Origin: Helicobacteraceae bacterium
GTDB taxonomy: Bacteria; Campylobacterota; Campylobacteria; Campylobacterales; Sulfurimonadaceae
DNA: 64,000 nt
NCBI GenBank assembly: GCA_026988515.1
Contig: JALSLA010000008.1
Coordinates: 1-64,000 of the forward strand
Direction of reading: 5' to 3'
A program made the position numbers and the translations under genes. Shown here one piece after another: positions 21,880 to 31,608 of this stretch. The notes below the pieces were generated by a model. That model had not been told where the DNA came from and ran no database searches. It saw only the letters and a program-made list of their open reading frames with translations. The stretch's first letter is position 1. Each line of letters begins with the position of its first letter.

Positions 21880-23377
21880 TTTCTCCTAACAGTTTTTTAA
21901 GTTTTCCTATCATTTGTTTTGCCGAATAGTTCTGTCGGATCACGCTCTCAATACCATGTTTTTGAAATACCTTGGCATCATAATCACTCACCATCATTAC
22001 CTTTGGCGTCACCGGACTTTGCCGGCGGTACTGCTCAATAAACTCGATTCCGCTCATTTGTTGCAGTGTATCACTGACAATAAAGAGATTGGCACGATTG
22101 GCAAGCGCCCATGCAAAGGCACTGCTCTCATCAATAAACGTCTTCATAAACATGTTCAAACCCGCCCGCGTACAGATACGCTTTAGTTCCAGAACATTGT
22201 CAATATCATTAAGCAAAATAACCGTTGTGTACTTATCTACCGTTTTTAAATACTCATAGAGTTTAAAAAGCTCACGTTGCTCATCGGAGAGTTTCTCTTT
22301 ATCTAAAGAACTCAAATAATATTTCAAATAGGTTTTGGAACTAAACTCACCATCAATCTGTGCTTCAGAAAAAAATCGTTTTATGACACGGGAAAGTTTT
22401 GCTTTTTCCCACAAAATAATGTCAAAAATAAATGCCTGAGCATCCAGTGTTTGCAGGAGCAGTTTTTCATATTTCACCCCCAAAGCACGAAACCCTTCTA
22501 TAAAACTCTCTTTATAGACAGAACGAAATTCACTCATGGTTTCCTGATCTTCAGACAACTGCTCACTCAAGGTAGCGCACATATGCACCACATCAACATA
22601 TGTGCCTTTTAAAACACGATACTCCTCTTCGGCACGTTCCAAAGCATCTCCGGCGAGCGCAAGCTTCTCTTCGGCTTTGGCTGCCATTGTCTTCTCGAGG
22701 TACTGCTCTTTTTGCTGAAGATCATGCAGTACCCGACTCGCCTCTTCCGAGGCTTTTTGCATGGCTACGTAATCGTCTTGTTGCTGTAAAAAAACTTTTT
22801 CAAAAGCGCTCTGAGGCAGACTGTTTTTGGCTTTAAAGTCATCATAAACACTACTCATCTGCAACAGATCATCCTTGACCTTTTTAATCTGCGGTGTTAC
22901 AAAGTTCATGTCCATTTCAGACAGGTTATTAAACGTTGTAAAAATAAAACGCCGCATTAACAAAAAGTTGAGGCGACCCGAACTGTTATTGTATTTAAGA
23001 TTTTTGGTAATATACTTGTCTATGGTACTAAAATAGGCTTCTATGCATTTTTGCGCATTACGACTCAATTGAATGCCCTCGGGACGTTCCTCATACTGTT
23101 TCATTAGCGCATCAAAATGCTTTCGATATGACGTATCGATATTCGGAGGCTTTGCTATGTTCTTTTGCAATGCCTCTTCGTGCTCACGGGATTGCACCCT
23201 TACCGATGTTGCACCCTTAGCGGCCATTTCAAAGCTGACTTCAAGTCCTACTGCAGGCATTTTGTCATAATCATCCCAATCCGCTACACTGAAAGGAAAT
23301 TTCCTTTTCTCTGGTGTCATGATCATGCCGTTACCATCATTGACATTGTAAAAAACTATTTTGCCGCTCTCTTTCAT
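21869..23377 (-). CDS. cold-shock-like N-terminus, coiled coil, and degenerate receiver domain protein
   Basis: N-term GKIVFYNVNDGNGMIMTPEKRKFPFSVADW; long charged helices; C-term VILLNDIDN...LFIVSDTLQQMSGIEFIEQYRRQSP. Confidence 0.65.
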   Translation of the reverse strand: MKESGKIVFYNVNDGNGMIMTPEKRKFPFSVADWDDYDKMPAVGLEVSFEMAAKGATSVRVQSREHEEALQKNIAKPPNIDTSYRKHFDALMKQYEERPEGIQLSRNAQKCIEAYFSTIDKYITKNLKYNNSSGRLNFLLMRRFIFTTFNNLSEMDMNFVTPQIKKVKDDLLQMSSVYDDFKAKNSLPQSAFEKVFLQQQDDYVAMQKASEEASRVLHDLQQKEQYLEKTMAAKAEEKLALAGDALERAEEEYRVLKGTYVDVVHMCATLSEQLSEDQETMSEFRSVYKESFIEGFRALGVKYEKLLLQTLDAQAFIFDIILWEKAKLSRVIKRFFSEAQIDGEFSSKTYLKYYLSSLDKEKLSDEQRELFKLYEYLKTVDKYTTVILLNDIDNVLELKRICTRAGLNMFMKTFIDESSAFAWALANRANLFIVSDTLQQMSGIEFIEQYRRQSPVTPKVMMVSDYDAKVFQKHGIESVIRQNYSAKQMIGKLKKLLGENDG

Positions 23378-23397
23378 TGTGTGATTGTACTGTATAA

Positions 23398-23580
23398 TTG
23401 CTTATGCAAACACTTAACTGTAAACGGTGCCGGCACTATTTTGTAACATGGCAGCAGCATCAGCCTCACGGCTGCAGAGCATATGGCTTTAAATCACTCC
23501 AGATCCCCTCGGTGGTCGTCAAACACAGCAGCGGTATGGAGTGTTCATTGTTTGTTTTAAAAGTTCGTGATACTAAATAA
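23398..23580 (+). CDS. small conserved Cys-rich (possible zinc-binding) protein
   Basis: CKRCRHYFVTWQQHQPHGCRAYGFKSLQIPSVVVKHSSGMEC pattern; start may be 23404. Confidence 0.65.
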   Translation: MLMQTLNCKRCRHYFVTWQQHQPHGCRAYGFKSLQIPSVVVKHSSGMECSLFVLKVRDTK

Positions 23581-23630
23581 TTTTCGTGGCGCTTTAAAAC
23601 CTTCAATATCTACTGAAAACTGCCTCTTAT

Positions 23631-24074
23631 CTATACAACAGTCTCGCGCTGCCACAGCAACTTACTGCCAAATCCCAAGCGGTTGTCGGTAAGCTTCATC
23701 TGCTCAATATCAATACACCACAGTGTCGGCCGCATGAGGGCTGCATAAGGAAAGCGCTGCAAATAGCGCTTTCGATCATACTTTTGTCGTGTCAATCGCA
23801 TCGTACCTTGTATCTGAATACCCTGAATGCTACCGACTTCATGAGTCTCTAGCGCAACAACGGCGGCAACGTTGTTATTATGCAGGACATTGTCAATATG
23901 TTGCGTCTGTCTGTCGGAAGCAACAATAAAACAGATCTGCTGTATATCGAATGCATAAAATACGGAGCAACTGTAAGGACGGTTATCATGTACCGTCGCA
24001 AGGCTTAAAAGATGGTGGCGTTCAAGGAATGCCGTCATGGTTGCCAGGGTGTCGGTTTGCATGGGCCTATACAC
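23631..24074 (-). CDS. pyridoxamine 5'-phosphate oxidase-like flavin-binding protein
   Basis: FLERHHLLSLATVHDNRPYSCSVFYAFD...FIVASDRQTQHIDNVLHNNNVAAVV. Confidence 0.75.
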   Translation of the reverse strand: MYRPMQTDTLATMTAFLERHHLLSLATVHDNRPYSCSVFYAFDIQQICFIVASDRQTQHIDNVLHNNNVAAVVALETHEVGSIQGIQIQGTMRLTRQKYDRKRYLQRFPYAALMRPTLWCIDIEQMKLTDNRLGFGSKLLWQRETVV

Positions 24075-24803
24075 TCAGCGTTGCAAGAACTGTGTTATGA
24101 AAGCAGCCATCTCGTCAGCGGCTTGTGAAGCTTTTTTCTGAATAAAATGCTCAAAAAAATCATCAATATTTTTCTCAAACGAACCAAATGCCGTCACATA
24201 CTCCTCTCGTTTTGGGTTAATTAACAGTGAGTGTTCAAACTCTTGAGCAATGGTAACAATATCGATCACCTGTCCGCTGGTGCCGATAGCAACAAACAAT
24301 TCGCACGATGCTATAGCGTCGTAAATATGACGATACTCCGGTGCGCTTTCACCAAACATGACCACATTATGACGGACAGCACTACTCTCACATCGTGGGC
24401 AGGCATCGTATTCATGTTGCGCTTCGTAACCGATATCCCAAACATGACCGCACTCCTCGCACCGTAAATCGGTCAGGGTACCGTGCAGATGAATCACTTC
24501 ACGGCATCCGGCACGTTCGAGAAGATTATCGACATTTTGGGTCAAATGCATAATACGTCCGGGAAACTGCTGCTCCAAAGCCGCCAACGTACAATGTGCT
24601 TTGTTGGGTACTTTGTCGTGAAGATCTTTACGTCTTGCATTGTAAAAACGGGTCACTTTCTCCCTGTCATTGTTCCAGCCTTGTGTTGAACAAACCTCCA
24701 TAACATCATAGTCTTCCCACAAGCCGTCACTGTCTCGAAAGGTACGAATACCGCTCTCGGCACTGAGTCCTGCTCCGCTAATAATCATCACGTTATTCAT
24801 CAT
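24075..24803 (-). CDS. cobB: Sir2 family NAD-dependent deacylase
   Basis: ISGAGLSAESGIRTFRD; TQNVDNLLERAG; HLHG; Zn Cys pairs CEEC/CPRC; YNAR (YxxR) motif. Confidence 0.93.
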   Translation of the reverse strand: MMNNVMIISGAGLSAESGIRTFRDSDGLWEDYDVMEVCSTQGWNNDREKVTRFYNARRKDLHDKVPNKAHCTLAALEQQFPGRIMHLTQNVDNLLERAGCREVIHLHGTLTDLRCEECGHVWDIGYEAQHEYDACPRCESSAVRHNVVMFGESAPEYRHIYDAIASCELFVAIGTSGQVIDIVTIAQEFEHSLLINPKREEYVTAFGSFEKNIDDFFEHFIQKKASQAADEMAAFITQFLQR

Positions 24804-25987
24804 ACTCTTAACCCTTGTAAAGCACGTTCAAGCCGACGGAGCGCTTCGTCCATAATATCGCTCGGTACGGCAAAATTCAGACGCATAAACCCGCTTCCCT
24901 CTTTTCCGAAACTTAGCCCCGGACTTAAGCCCAAACCTGCGTTTTCAATAAAAAAACTGCGTAATTCACTATCTTTTAAAGCCATTTTAGCACAATTTAG
25001 CCATGCCAAATAGGTGCCTTCGGGAAATTTACATGTAATACTCTCATTATGGTGCATCAAGAGTGTTCTTAGGCGCTCCTGATTGCCTTGAAGGTGCTGC
25101 AACAGTGCATCAAGCCAGGGGGCACCCTCACGGTATGCCGCCTCAAACGCCACATGTGAAAATACGCTTCCTTCGGCAAAATGAATGCGTTGATATTCTG
25201 CGTCAAAACGCTTGCGCATGCCAGCATCGGCAATAATAGCGGTTGAAATGCTCGCTCCGGCCATATTAAACGTTTTTCCCGGGCCAACTGCCGTGACACT
25301 GCACGCACGTATTGCACTGTTTAGCGACATCAGCGGCGTATGCACATGGGGAGCATAGACTAAATCAGAATGAATCTCATCACTGAAGATGTTCACATCA
25401 TGCTCCAGACACAGCGTTGCCAACGCATGCAGCTCCTCTTGGCGCCATACCCGACCCACCGGATTGTGCGGCGAACATAAAATTAACAACTTGGCTCTAT
25501 TGGTTTTACATGTAATTTTTGCTTTCAAATCTTCCAGATCAAAACTATAGCGCCCTGAAGCATCACGCCGTAAAGCATTTTTAATCACCCGACGGTTGTT
25601 CTGGCGAATGCTACTCTCAAAAGGAGCATACACCGGTGGCTGAATAATCACACCCTCACCCTCTTGGGTAAAAGCGCGAATGGCCGTATTGATGCTTGCA
25701 ACCACTGAAGGAGAGTAGTAGATCCATTCGCGTTTTACATGTAAATGATGACGCTGTCGCATCCATGCCATCTGCGCTTCAAATGCCGAATCCGGCATCA
25801 TTTCATAACCATATATCTCATGCTCGGCACGCTTTTTAACCGCCGATGTCACGCATGGCGGTGTTTGAATGTCCATGTCGGCAACCCACATCGGTAGCAC
25901 CTTGTGAGTCCCAAAAAGTGTTGGACGCAATGTGTATTTTTCAGCATTGCTCTGCGCTCTGTTGAGGGATGTATTAAAATCGAACAT
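24800..25987 (-). CDS. patB: MalY/PatB family PLP-dependent C-S lyase/aminotransferase
   Basis: VLPMWVADMDIQTPPCV; LCSPHNPVGRVW; FSDEIHSDLVY; GPGKTFNMAG. Confidence 0.88.
   Translation of the reverse strand: MFDFNTSLNRAQSNAEKYTLRPTLFGTHKVLPMWVADMDIQTPPCVTSAVKKRAEHEIYGYEMMPDSAFEAQMAWMRQRHHLHVKREWIYYSPSVVASINTAIRAFTQEGEGVIIQPPVYAPFESSIRQNNRRVIKNALRRDASGRYSFDLEDLKAKITCKTNRAKLLILCSPHNPVGRVWRQEELHALATLCLEHDVNIFSDEIHSDLVYAPHVHTPLMSLNSAIRACSVTAVGPGKTFNMAGASISTAIIADAGMRKRFDAEYQRIHFAEGSVFSHVAFEAAYREGAPWLDALLQHLQGNQERLRTLLMHHNESITCKFPEGTYLAWLNCAKMALKDSELRSFFIENAGLGLSPGLSFGKEGSGFMRLNFAVPSDIMDEALRRLERALQGLRV
25734..25745. repeat. TTTACATGTAAA palindrome (in patB)
   Basis: Exact 12-mer. Confidence 0.9.
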
Positions 25988-26051
25988 ATAAATCTCTTAT
26001 TAGAATATTTTATGTTATTATACTTTAAACTACTTATTTTGGAAGCTCTTA

Positions 26052-27896
26052 GTGAATTTTTTTCTAACCTCTTTTGATACCAAAAGATTACGTTACCAAA
26101 CCATTGGCATTACCCTGCTTTTATTGATGATTTTAATTGTGTTGCAACAATTTATTGCATACCATCAATTTAATCGTCTTGTTAACGATAAAATCGCCAC
26201 TAAAAATCAACAAGCACAGATCTTCTACAATTACATGATGCAAGAACGATTCAAAATACAGCTTGCCGCCATTAAAGAAAATCTCAGCTCAAAAGCCGTT
26301 CAAGATGCTATTGTCTCCCGTGATCGTGACCAGCTTTATACACTGCTTTCACGCCGTTACAATGTTCTGCATCACACCTTCCCGTACTTTAATATTATGC
26401 ACATTGTACTGCCGGACAATCATTCATTTTTACGCCTTCACCAACCTCAAAGCTACGGCGACGACCTCAGTGGTATTCGGCCCATGCACCATGTCGTCAA
26501 CCGGCAAAAAACATGGCTGCACGGTCTGGAAGTAGGTCGTTACGGCATCTCGTACCGTACCGTTGTTCCCATTATATACAATAACATCCATTACGGCAAT
26601 TTTGAGATCGGTTCTCCGGTGCAACAGGTCATTGAAGATCTTGCAGAACTTCTGGGGCTCAATATTATTCTAACCATCAATAAAAAATACCTGAGTATTG
26701 CGCAACATCCTCTGCCGCCGTCGTATGATGCGCAACGCAACATTATCTTTGCCTCGAAACTTTTTCGTTCACTCCACGTCGATCTGCATACCAAAAAACC
26801 CGTTGCTTACGACAATGAGACCTACATGATTGAACCCGGCATCAAACTTTACAACTTTAGCGGTGAGGCGATCGGCGAGTTTTTCTATGCGTTTAATATT
26901 ACCCATGAGCTGGAAAAGAAACACGACTATATTGCAGCGAGCTTTCTCATTGGAGCCATTGTAATGATACTCATAATCCTGCTGCTTAGCTACAATTTCA
27001 ATAAAATTACCGGCAAACTCAATGAGAGCGAACGTTACAGCCATCTCATTTTAAATACACAAAAAAATATTATTTTTGTCACCAGCGGCAAGCATCTCAT
27101 TGACGGTAACAATGCTTTTTTAAACTTTTTTCAGTACGGCTCCGTCGCAGCCTTTAAAAAACATCATCAATGTGTCTGCCATCTGTTTCAAGAACACTCC
27201 GCTTCCGAATATATTACCGGTGAAACCAAAGAGGGCATGAACTGGATTGAGTATATCATCAAGCACCCCAATATTGAACATAAGTGCCGTATTATCCTGC
27301 ATCAAAAAGAGCATATCTTTGCCCTTAAAGCCGATGCAACCACCATGAAGAAACGCTCTATTGTAGTCGTGACCCTGCAGGATATTACCAAACTTGAACG
27401 CCATAACCGTGAACTGGAGCATATATCGCAAACCGATGCGCTCACCAAAATTTACAATCGCACCTTTTACCATACCATTGCCGCCAAGCTTTACGACAGC
27501 GGTGAGATGACTTCGCTCAGCGTCATTTTTCTCGATATTGATCATTTTAAAAATATCAACGATACCTACGGACACGACTATGGCGATAGCGTACTGAAAA
27601 AAGTGACCGCCCTCATTAGCTCCATCATACGAAACTCCGACTATTTCATACGCTGGGGCGGTGAGGAGTTTTTATTGCTGCTGCCCAACAGCAACCATGA
27701 CAACGCTCTTAAACTGTGTGAAAAACTTCGCAGCCGCATTGCCGCTCTCTCATTCAATAAAATCGGCCATGTGACATGCAGTTTCGGCGTCACGCAACGA
27801 CGCATCGACGATGATGAAAACAGCGTACTGAAACGTGCCGACGATGCGCTCTACCGCGCTAAAAAAAACGGTAGAAACCGTGTAGAGAGTCTGTAG
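26052..27896 (+). CDS. diguanylate cyclase with N-terminal periplasmic sensor and PAS-like region
   Basis: N-terminal TM, second TM about aa 300, RWGGEEFLLLLPN active-site motif. Confidence 0.88.
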   Translation: MNFFLTSFDTKRLRYQTIGITLLLLMILIVLQQFIAYHQFNRLVNDKIATKNQQAQIFYNYMMQERFKIQLAAIKENLSSKAVQDAIVSRDRDQLYTLLSRRYNVLHHTFPYFNIMHIVLPDNHSFLRLHQPQSYGDDLSGIRPMHHVVNRQKTWLHGLEVGRYGISYRTVVPIIYNNIHYGNFEIGSPVQQVIEDLAELLGLNIILTINKKYLSIAQHPLPPSYDAQRNIIFASKLFRSLHVDLHTKKPVAYDNETYMIEPGIKLYNFSGEAIGEFFYAFNITHELEKKHDYIAASFLIGAIVMILIILLLSYNFNKITGKLNESERYSHLILNTQKNIIFVTSGKHLIDGNNAFLNFFQYGSVAAFKKHHQCVCHLFQEHSASEYITGETKEGMNWIEYIIKHPNIEHKCRIILHQKEHIFALKADATTMKKRSIVVVTLQDITKLERHNRELEHISQTDALTKIYNRTFYHTIAAKLYDSGEMTSLSVIFLDIDHFKNINDTYGHDYGDSVLKKVTALISSIIRNSDYFIRWGGEEFLLLLPNSNHDNALKLCEKLRSRIAALSFNKIGHVTCSFGVTQRRIDDDENSVLKRADDALYRAKKNGRNRVESL

Positions 27897-27897
27897 T

Positions 27898-28644
27898 TTA
27901 AAAACGGTACAAATACCCTACCTGCAAGGTAAAGTCGGCTGATCCGTCATCAAGCCCCAAATCAATAGATCCGCGAAGACTTCCGTTATCGTGAACGGCA
28001 TAGTCCGCTCCCACCGTTAAATCCATCTCATCGACTTCGGTTGCCATTGTCAACTCTGCTATACCGTGAAGCATCTCATCGACTTTATAGATGAGCCCGC
28101 CTCCAAGCTGCAATGAAAACTCTCGATTGTCATCCCATCCGTCATTGACTTCAATAGAAGAGAGTCCTGCCATACCGGTAATAACGGTTCGATTATTGAG
28201 CGGGTGACGAATAGCGCCAAACACACCAAAGTCTGTCTTATCCCCACCGACATCCTCGTCACCTACCGGAAGCGACAGATGCGCTCCAACACTGATTTGA
28301 TTGTTTTCCCAGTTGTCAAGATGGTACTTCACCCCAATAATCGGGTCACGCAATCCCGATTCGCTGGCATCATAATCAAAATCTACCGAAGCAAATCCCA
28401 AGCTGATCCCCACTTCAGTACGCGGGGCTACTACCACACCGCCACTCACATTGAGACCAAATGCATCGTAAGCATCGTCAGAGATATAATACACATTGCC
28501 TTGAGCATAAGCCCCTCTCTCTTGTGAAGCATCTTGAAAAAAGTTGTCAAACAGTTTCACGTTATCCATAGTTGCCTTACCGGCATACAGTGCCTGTGCA
28601 GTCGCTAGCGAAATCACAGCCAGCGCTATTGTTTGTTTTACCAT
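27898..28644 (-). CDS. putative outer membrane beta-barrel protein
   Basis: Signal peptide, alternating beta pattern, C-terminal F (QVGYLYRF). Confidence 0.7.
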   Translation of the reverse strand: MVKQTIALAVISLATAQALYAGKATMDNVKLFDNFFQDASQERGAYAQGNVYYISDDAYDAFGLNVSGGVVVAPRTEVGISLGFASVDFDYDASESGLRDPIIGVKYHLDNWENNQISVGAHLSLPVGDEDVGGDKTDFGVFGAIRHPLNNRTVITGMAGLSSIEVNDGWDDNREFSLQLGGGLIYKVDEMLHGIAELTMATEVDEMDLTVGADYAVHDNGSLRGSIDLGLDDGSADFTLQVGYLYRF

Positions 28645-28698
28645 CGTATTCTCCTCGTATTGTACTGAATCATTTTATCAAAACACTGTTAATTATTG

Positions 28699-30810
28699 CT
28701 AATATTTTTTCCAGATACTCATCTGTGCTATTGTATGCTGATATTTTCGCGGAGTTTCACGAATTACAAACTCAACATCATGCGTCTCAAGCAGCTGAAA
28801 ATGCGGTTTCAAAAGCAGCTCTAACTGTTGCAGCGTATGCACGGCATTGCCGGCATCATCAACATAACCCCCCAGCCAAAACTCTTTTTTCGTATAGGCT
28901 TCACTCCATGTATACGGAGACGTCAGTACCAAAATACCTTCATGATTAAGACGCTCATGGATCGCATCTAAAAAACGTCGCGGCTCGTAGAGACGATCTA
29001 TAAGATTATTGGCCATAATAAGGTCGTATCCTTTAAAATGGGATTTAAGGTTACATGCATCGCCTTGAAAAAAGCTTACCCGAGACGCTGACGCTTCAAG
29101 ATTCAGTTCTTGAAGCGTCACGGAAACATTACGGGTTAAGTCCCCTTCTTCAGCACGTTTGAAACGGATGACGCCCTCTTCTTTCATACTCACACCGACC
29201 TGAATAAAACGTGCCGAAAAATCAATACCGACCACTGCATCGAAATAGCGTGCCAATTCAAAACTGCTTCGTCCCGTGGCACAGCCGATATCCAAAGCAC
29301 GTCCTCGCCGTTTTTCACTGAGATAGCCGGCGGAGAGTTGCGCACACCGTTGGGCAAAATTGGGAACGTTAAAATAGCTCTTGCCATAGTGAAAATCGCA
29401 ATATTGCGATACCAATGCATCACTCTCGTAAATATTATACGGTTCTGCCTCTTCAAGCGTCTCTTCTTTCACATACCGAAAACCGGCATGTTGGTAAAAG
29501 TGGCGACGGAACGCATAGCGTGAATGGGGCATAATCTCATTGCCGTTACTTATAAATGAGCCCCCTTTCATGATATTGTGCCGTCCGTCAAAAGTCGGGA
29601 CTGAAAAATCATCGTAGATCGGATGCACCTCAAAGCCTTCAAAGGCATGAATCGGCGTTCGAGTCCACTGCCATACATTACCGACCAGATCATAAAACTC
29701 ACCGTGAGCAAATGTATCTACTGGCATTGCTGAAGCGCAGTGCGCCAAATTGACATTGGCACGACTCTCATTAAAATCATCACTTTCATGAAGAGCGCAC
29801 GCCTCCACCATGCGATGCCACTGTGCCTCACTCGGCAACAGATAGGATGCTCCCTCTTTATCTGACTTCCATCTGCAAAATGCCATTGCTTCCAGCGCAT
29901 TAACATCTACCGGCCAATTTAGAGGCATGGCAATCTCTTCGGTTAAAGTACGGTACTTAAAACTTCCGTCATGTTGCGGCACCCAAAATGTCGGATGTTT
30001 TGCACCGCTACGACGCAAAAACTGCTTGCCTTCATCATCCCAGTATGCCGCGTTGTCGTAACCTCCTTCATGCACAAATGCCATAAACTCTCCATTACTG
30101 ACCAAATATTTGGCCGCCTCAAAAGAATTTACATGTATTGTCTCTTCGCCATATTCGTTATCCCAACCGTACAGACGGTGTCTCTTCTCTTTACCCAAGC
30201 GCACCAAAGCACCTGAAACACGCACCAAACTGTTGATTGGAGCATCACCGTAACGGTCTGATCGACAGAGCGACGCAATCGGGTGTACATCACCGATGGG
30301 AAGTTGACGGTGCAACACACTTGATGTTTCAATATGAATGCGTTCATGCTCAATACCCATTAAAATAATCCACATCGGGTCATCTTGAGTAATAGGCAAT
30401 GTTAAAGGCAGGGTATCAATAAGGGTATCGACCAGACGGCGCACGTCATTGCGATAAGCTCTGACTTCTGCTACGTCCGGCCACCGATAGTGCTCATTAT
30501 TGAGATCGTCCCAATGCATCTCATCGACTCCCACGGCAAACATCGACTCAAAATCGGGGTTAATGCGCTGCGTAATCACACCGCCTAAAATTAACTTATT
30601 AATAAAAAACGTCGCCGTATGTCCAAAATAAAAGATCATCGGATGACGTGTCGGTTCCGACTGTTGGTAAAACACATTGTCATCGCGAAACATGGTAAAA
30701 AGAAGCTCGAAAAGATCGGCACTGTTATGAAAATAGTCGCGTATCTCTTGACGTTTTAACGCGACGTCGCTACCATCTAACGTTACAGGAAGAGTACTTA
30801 ATGAACTCAA
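28699..30810 (-). CDS. ovoA: 5-histidylcysteine sulfoxide synthase with C-terminal methyltransferase (OvoA)
   Basis: DinB-like HERIHIETSSVLHRQLP; FGE-sulfatase domain (VGNVWQWTRTPIHAFEGF, MKGGSF); SAM-MTase ALDIGCATGRSSFELAR. Confidence 0.88.
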   Translation of the reverse strand: MSSLSTLPVTLDGSDVALKRQEIRDYFHNSADLFELLFTMFRDDNVFYQQSEPTRHPMIFYFGHTATFFINKLILGGVITQRINPDFESMFAVGVDEMHWDDLNNEHYRWPDVAEVRAYRNDVRRLVDTLIDTLPLTLPITQDDPMWIILMGIEHERIHIETSSVLHRQLPIGDVHPIASLCRSDRYGDAPINSLVRVSGALVRLGKEKRHRLYGWDNEYGEETIHVNSFEAAKYLVSNGEFMAFVHEGGYDNAAYWDDEGKQFLRRSGAKHPTFWVPQHDGSFKYRTLTEEIAMPLNWPVDVNALEAMAFCRWKSDKEGASYLLPSEAQWHRMVEACALHESDDFNESRANVNLAHCASAMPVDTFAHGEFYDLVGNVWQWTRTPIHAFEGFEVHPIYDDFSVPTFDGRHNIMKGGSFISNGNEIMPHSRYAFRRHFYQHAGFRYVKEETLEEAEPYNIYESDALVSQYCDFHYGKSYFNVPNFAQRCAQLSAGYLSEKRRGRALDIGCATGRSSFELARYFDAVVGIDFSARFIQVGVSMKEEGVIRFKRAEEGDLTRNVSVTLQELNLEASASRVSFFQGDACNLKSHFKGYDLIMANNLIDRLYEPRRFLDAIHERLNHEGILVLTSPYTWSEAYTKKEFWLGGYVDDAGNAVHTLQQLELLLKPHFQLLETHDVEFVIRETPRKYQHTIAQMSIWKKY

Positions 30811-30867
30811 AATCTCCCCTTGTGATTTTTTGACATTGTAACAAAGTTTTCTGCTATACTTAATATT

Positions 30868-31605
30868 ATGAAGATGTTTACCTCAAAACTGTTGCCTGAT
30901 GTAGCACTGATACATGCATTTACATGTAAAACAAGTCATAATATTGCCTTTCATGTCGGTGATAACACCCATGATGTTATCCAACACCGTAAAACACTTG
31001 CTTCAACACTGAACTATCCGCATGACCGCCTCGTCTCTATGAAACAAATTCACTCTGACAAGGTTGTTGCCGTCACTGCGACACACCATCACAAAGCACC
31101 CGTTACATGTGACGCCCTCATCACCAATGAGCCCAATACGCCGCTCATGGTAATGACGGCCGATTGCACTCCCGTACTACTGTATGATCGACACACATCT
31201 GCCGTTGCCGCGATTCATGCCGGACGTGCCGGTGCATTGTCCAACATCATCGCAAATACCCTTACTAAGATGGCAGAACAGTTTCACAGCGACAGCAGGA
31301 ATATTATTGCCGTTTTAGGTCCGTCCATTTGTCAAAAGTGCTATGAAGTAAACCAAGATATTTATGAAGAGACGCTGGCACTGGGGTATGACAGTGCCGT
31401 CATGTGCAAAGCACAGCGTTATTTTTTACATGTCAATACCGTTTTAGTACAACAGCTCCAAGAGTGCGGTGTGACCAAAAATCATATTGATGTTATGAAG
31501 CATTGCACAGCATGTGAGCATCACACATTTTTTTCTTACCGTGCCCAAAAAGGTAACACAGGACGTCAAGCCGGCATTATTATGTTACGTTCGTCACTGT
31601 CGTAA
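30868..31605 (+). CDS. pgeF: polyphenol oxidase / laccase-domain protein (YfiH/PgeF family)
   Basis: MKQIHSDKVV; TADCTPVLLYD; AIHAGRAG; LGPSICQKCYEV. Confidence 0.87.
   Translation: MKMFTSKLLPDVALIHAFTCKTSHNIAFHVGDNTHDVIQHRKTLASTLNYPHDRLVSMKQIHSDKVVAVTATHHHKAPVTCDALITNEPNTPLMVMTADCTPVLLYDRHTSAVAAIHAGRAGALSNIIANTLTKMAEQFHSDSRNIIAVLGPSICQKCYEVNQDIYEETLALGYDSAVMCKAQRYFLHVNTVLVQQLQECGVTKNHIDVMKHCTACEHHTFFSYRAQKGNTGRQAGIIMLRSSLS
30919..30930. repeat. TTTACATGTAAA palindrome (in pgeF)
   Basis: Exact 12-mer. Confidence 0.9.
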
Positions 31606-31608
31606 CAA

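Noticed and set aside
22577-22605. Perfect 9-bp inverted repeat GCACATATG-N11-CATATGTGC
   Set aside because: Lies inside the CDS of the pseudo-receiver protein with no associated promoter or terminator context; probably chance
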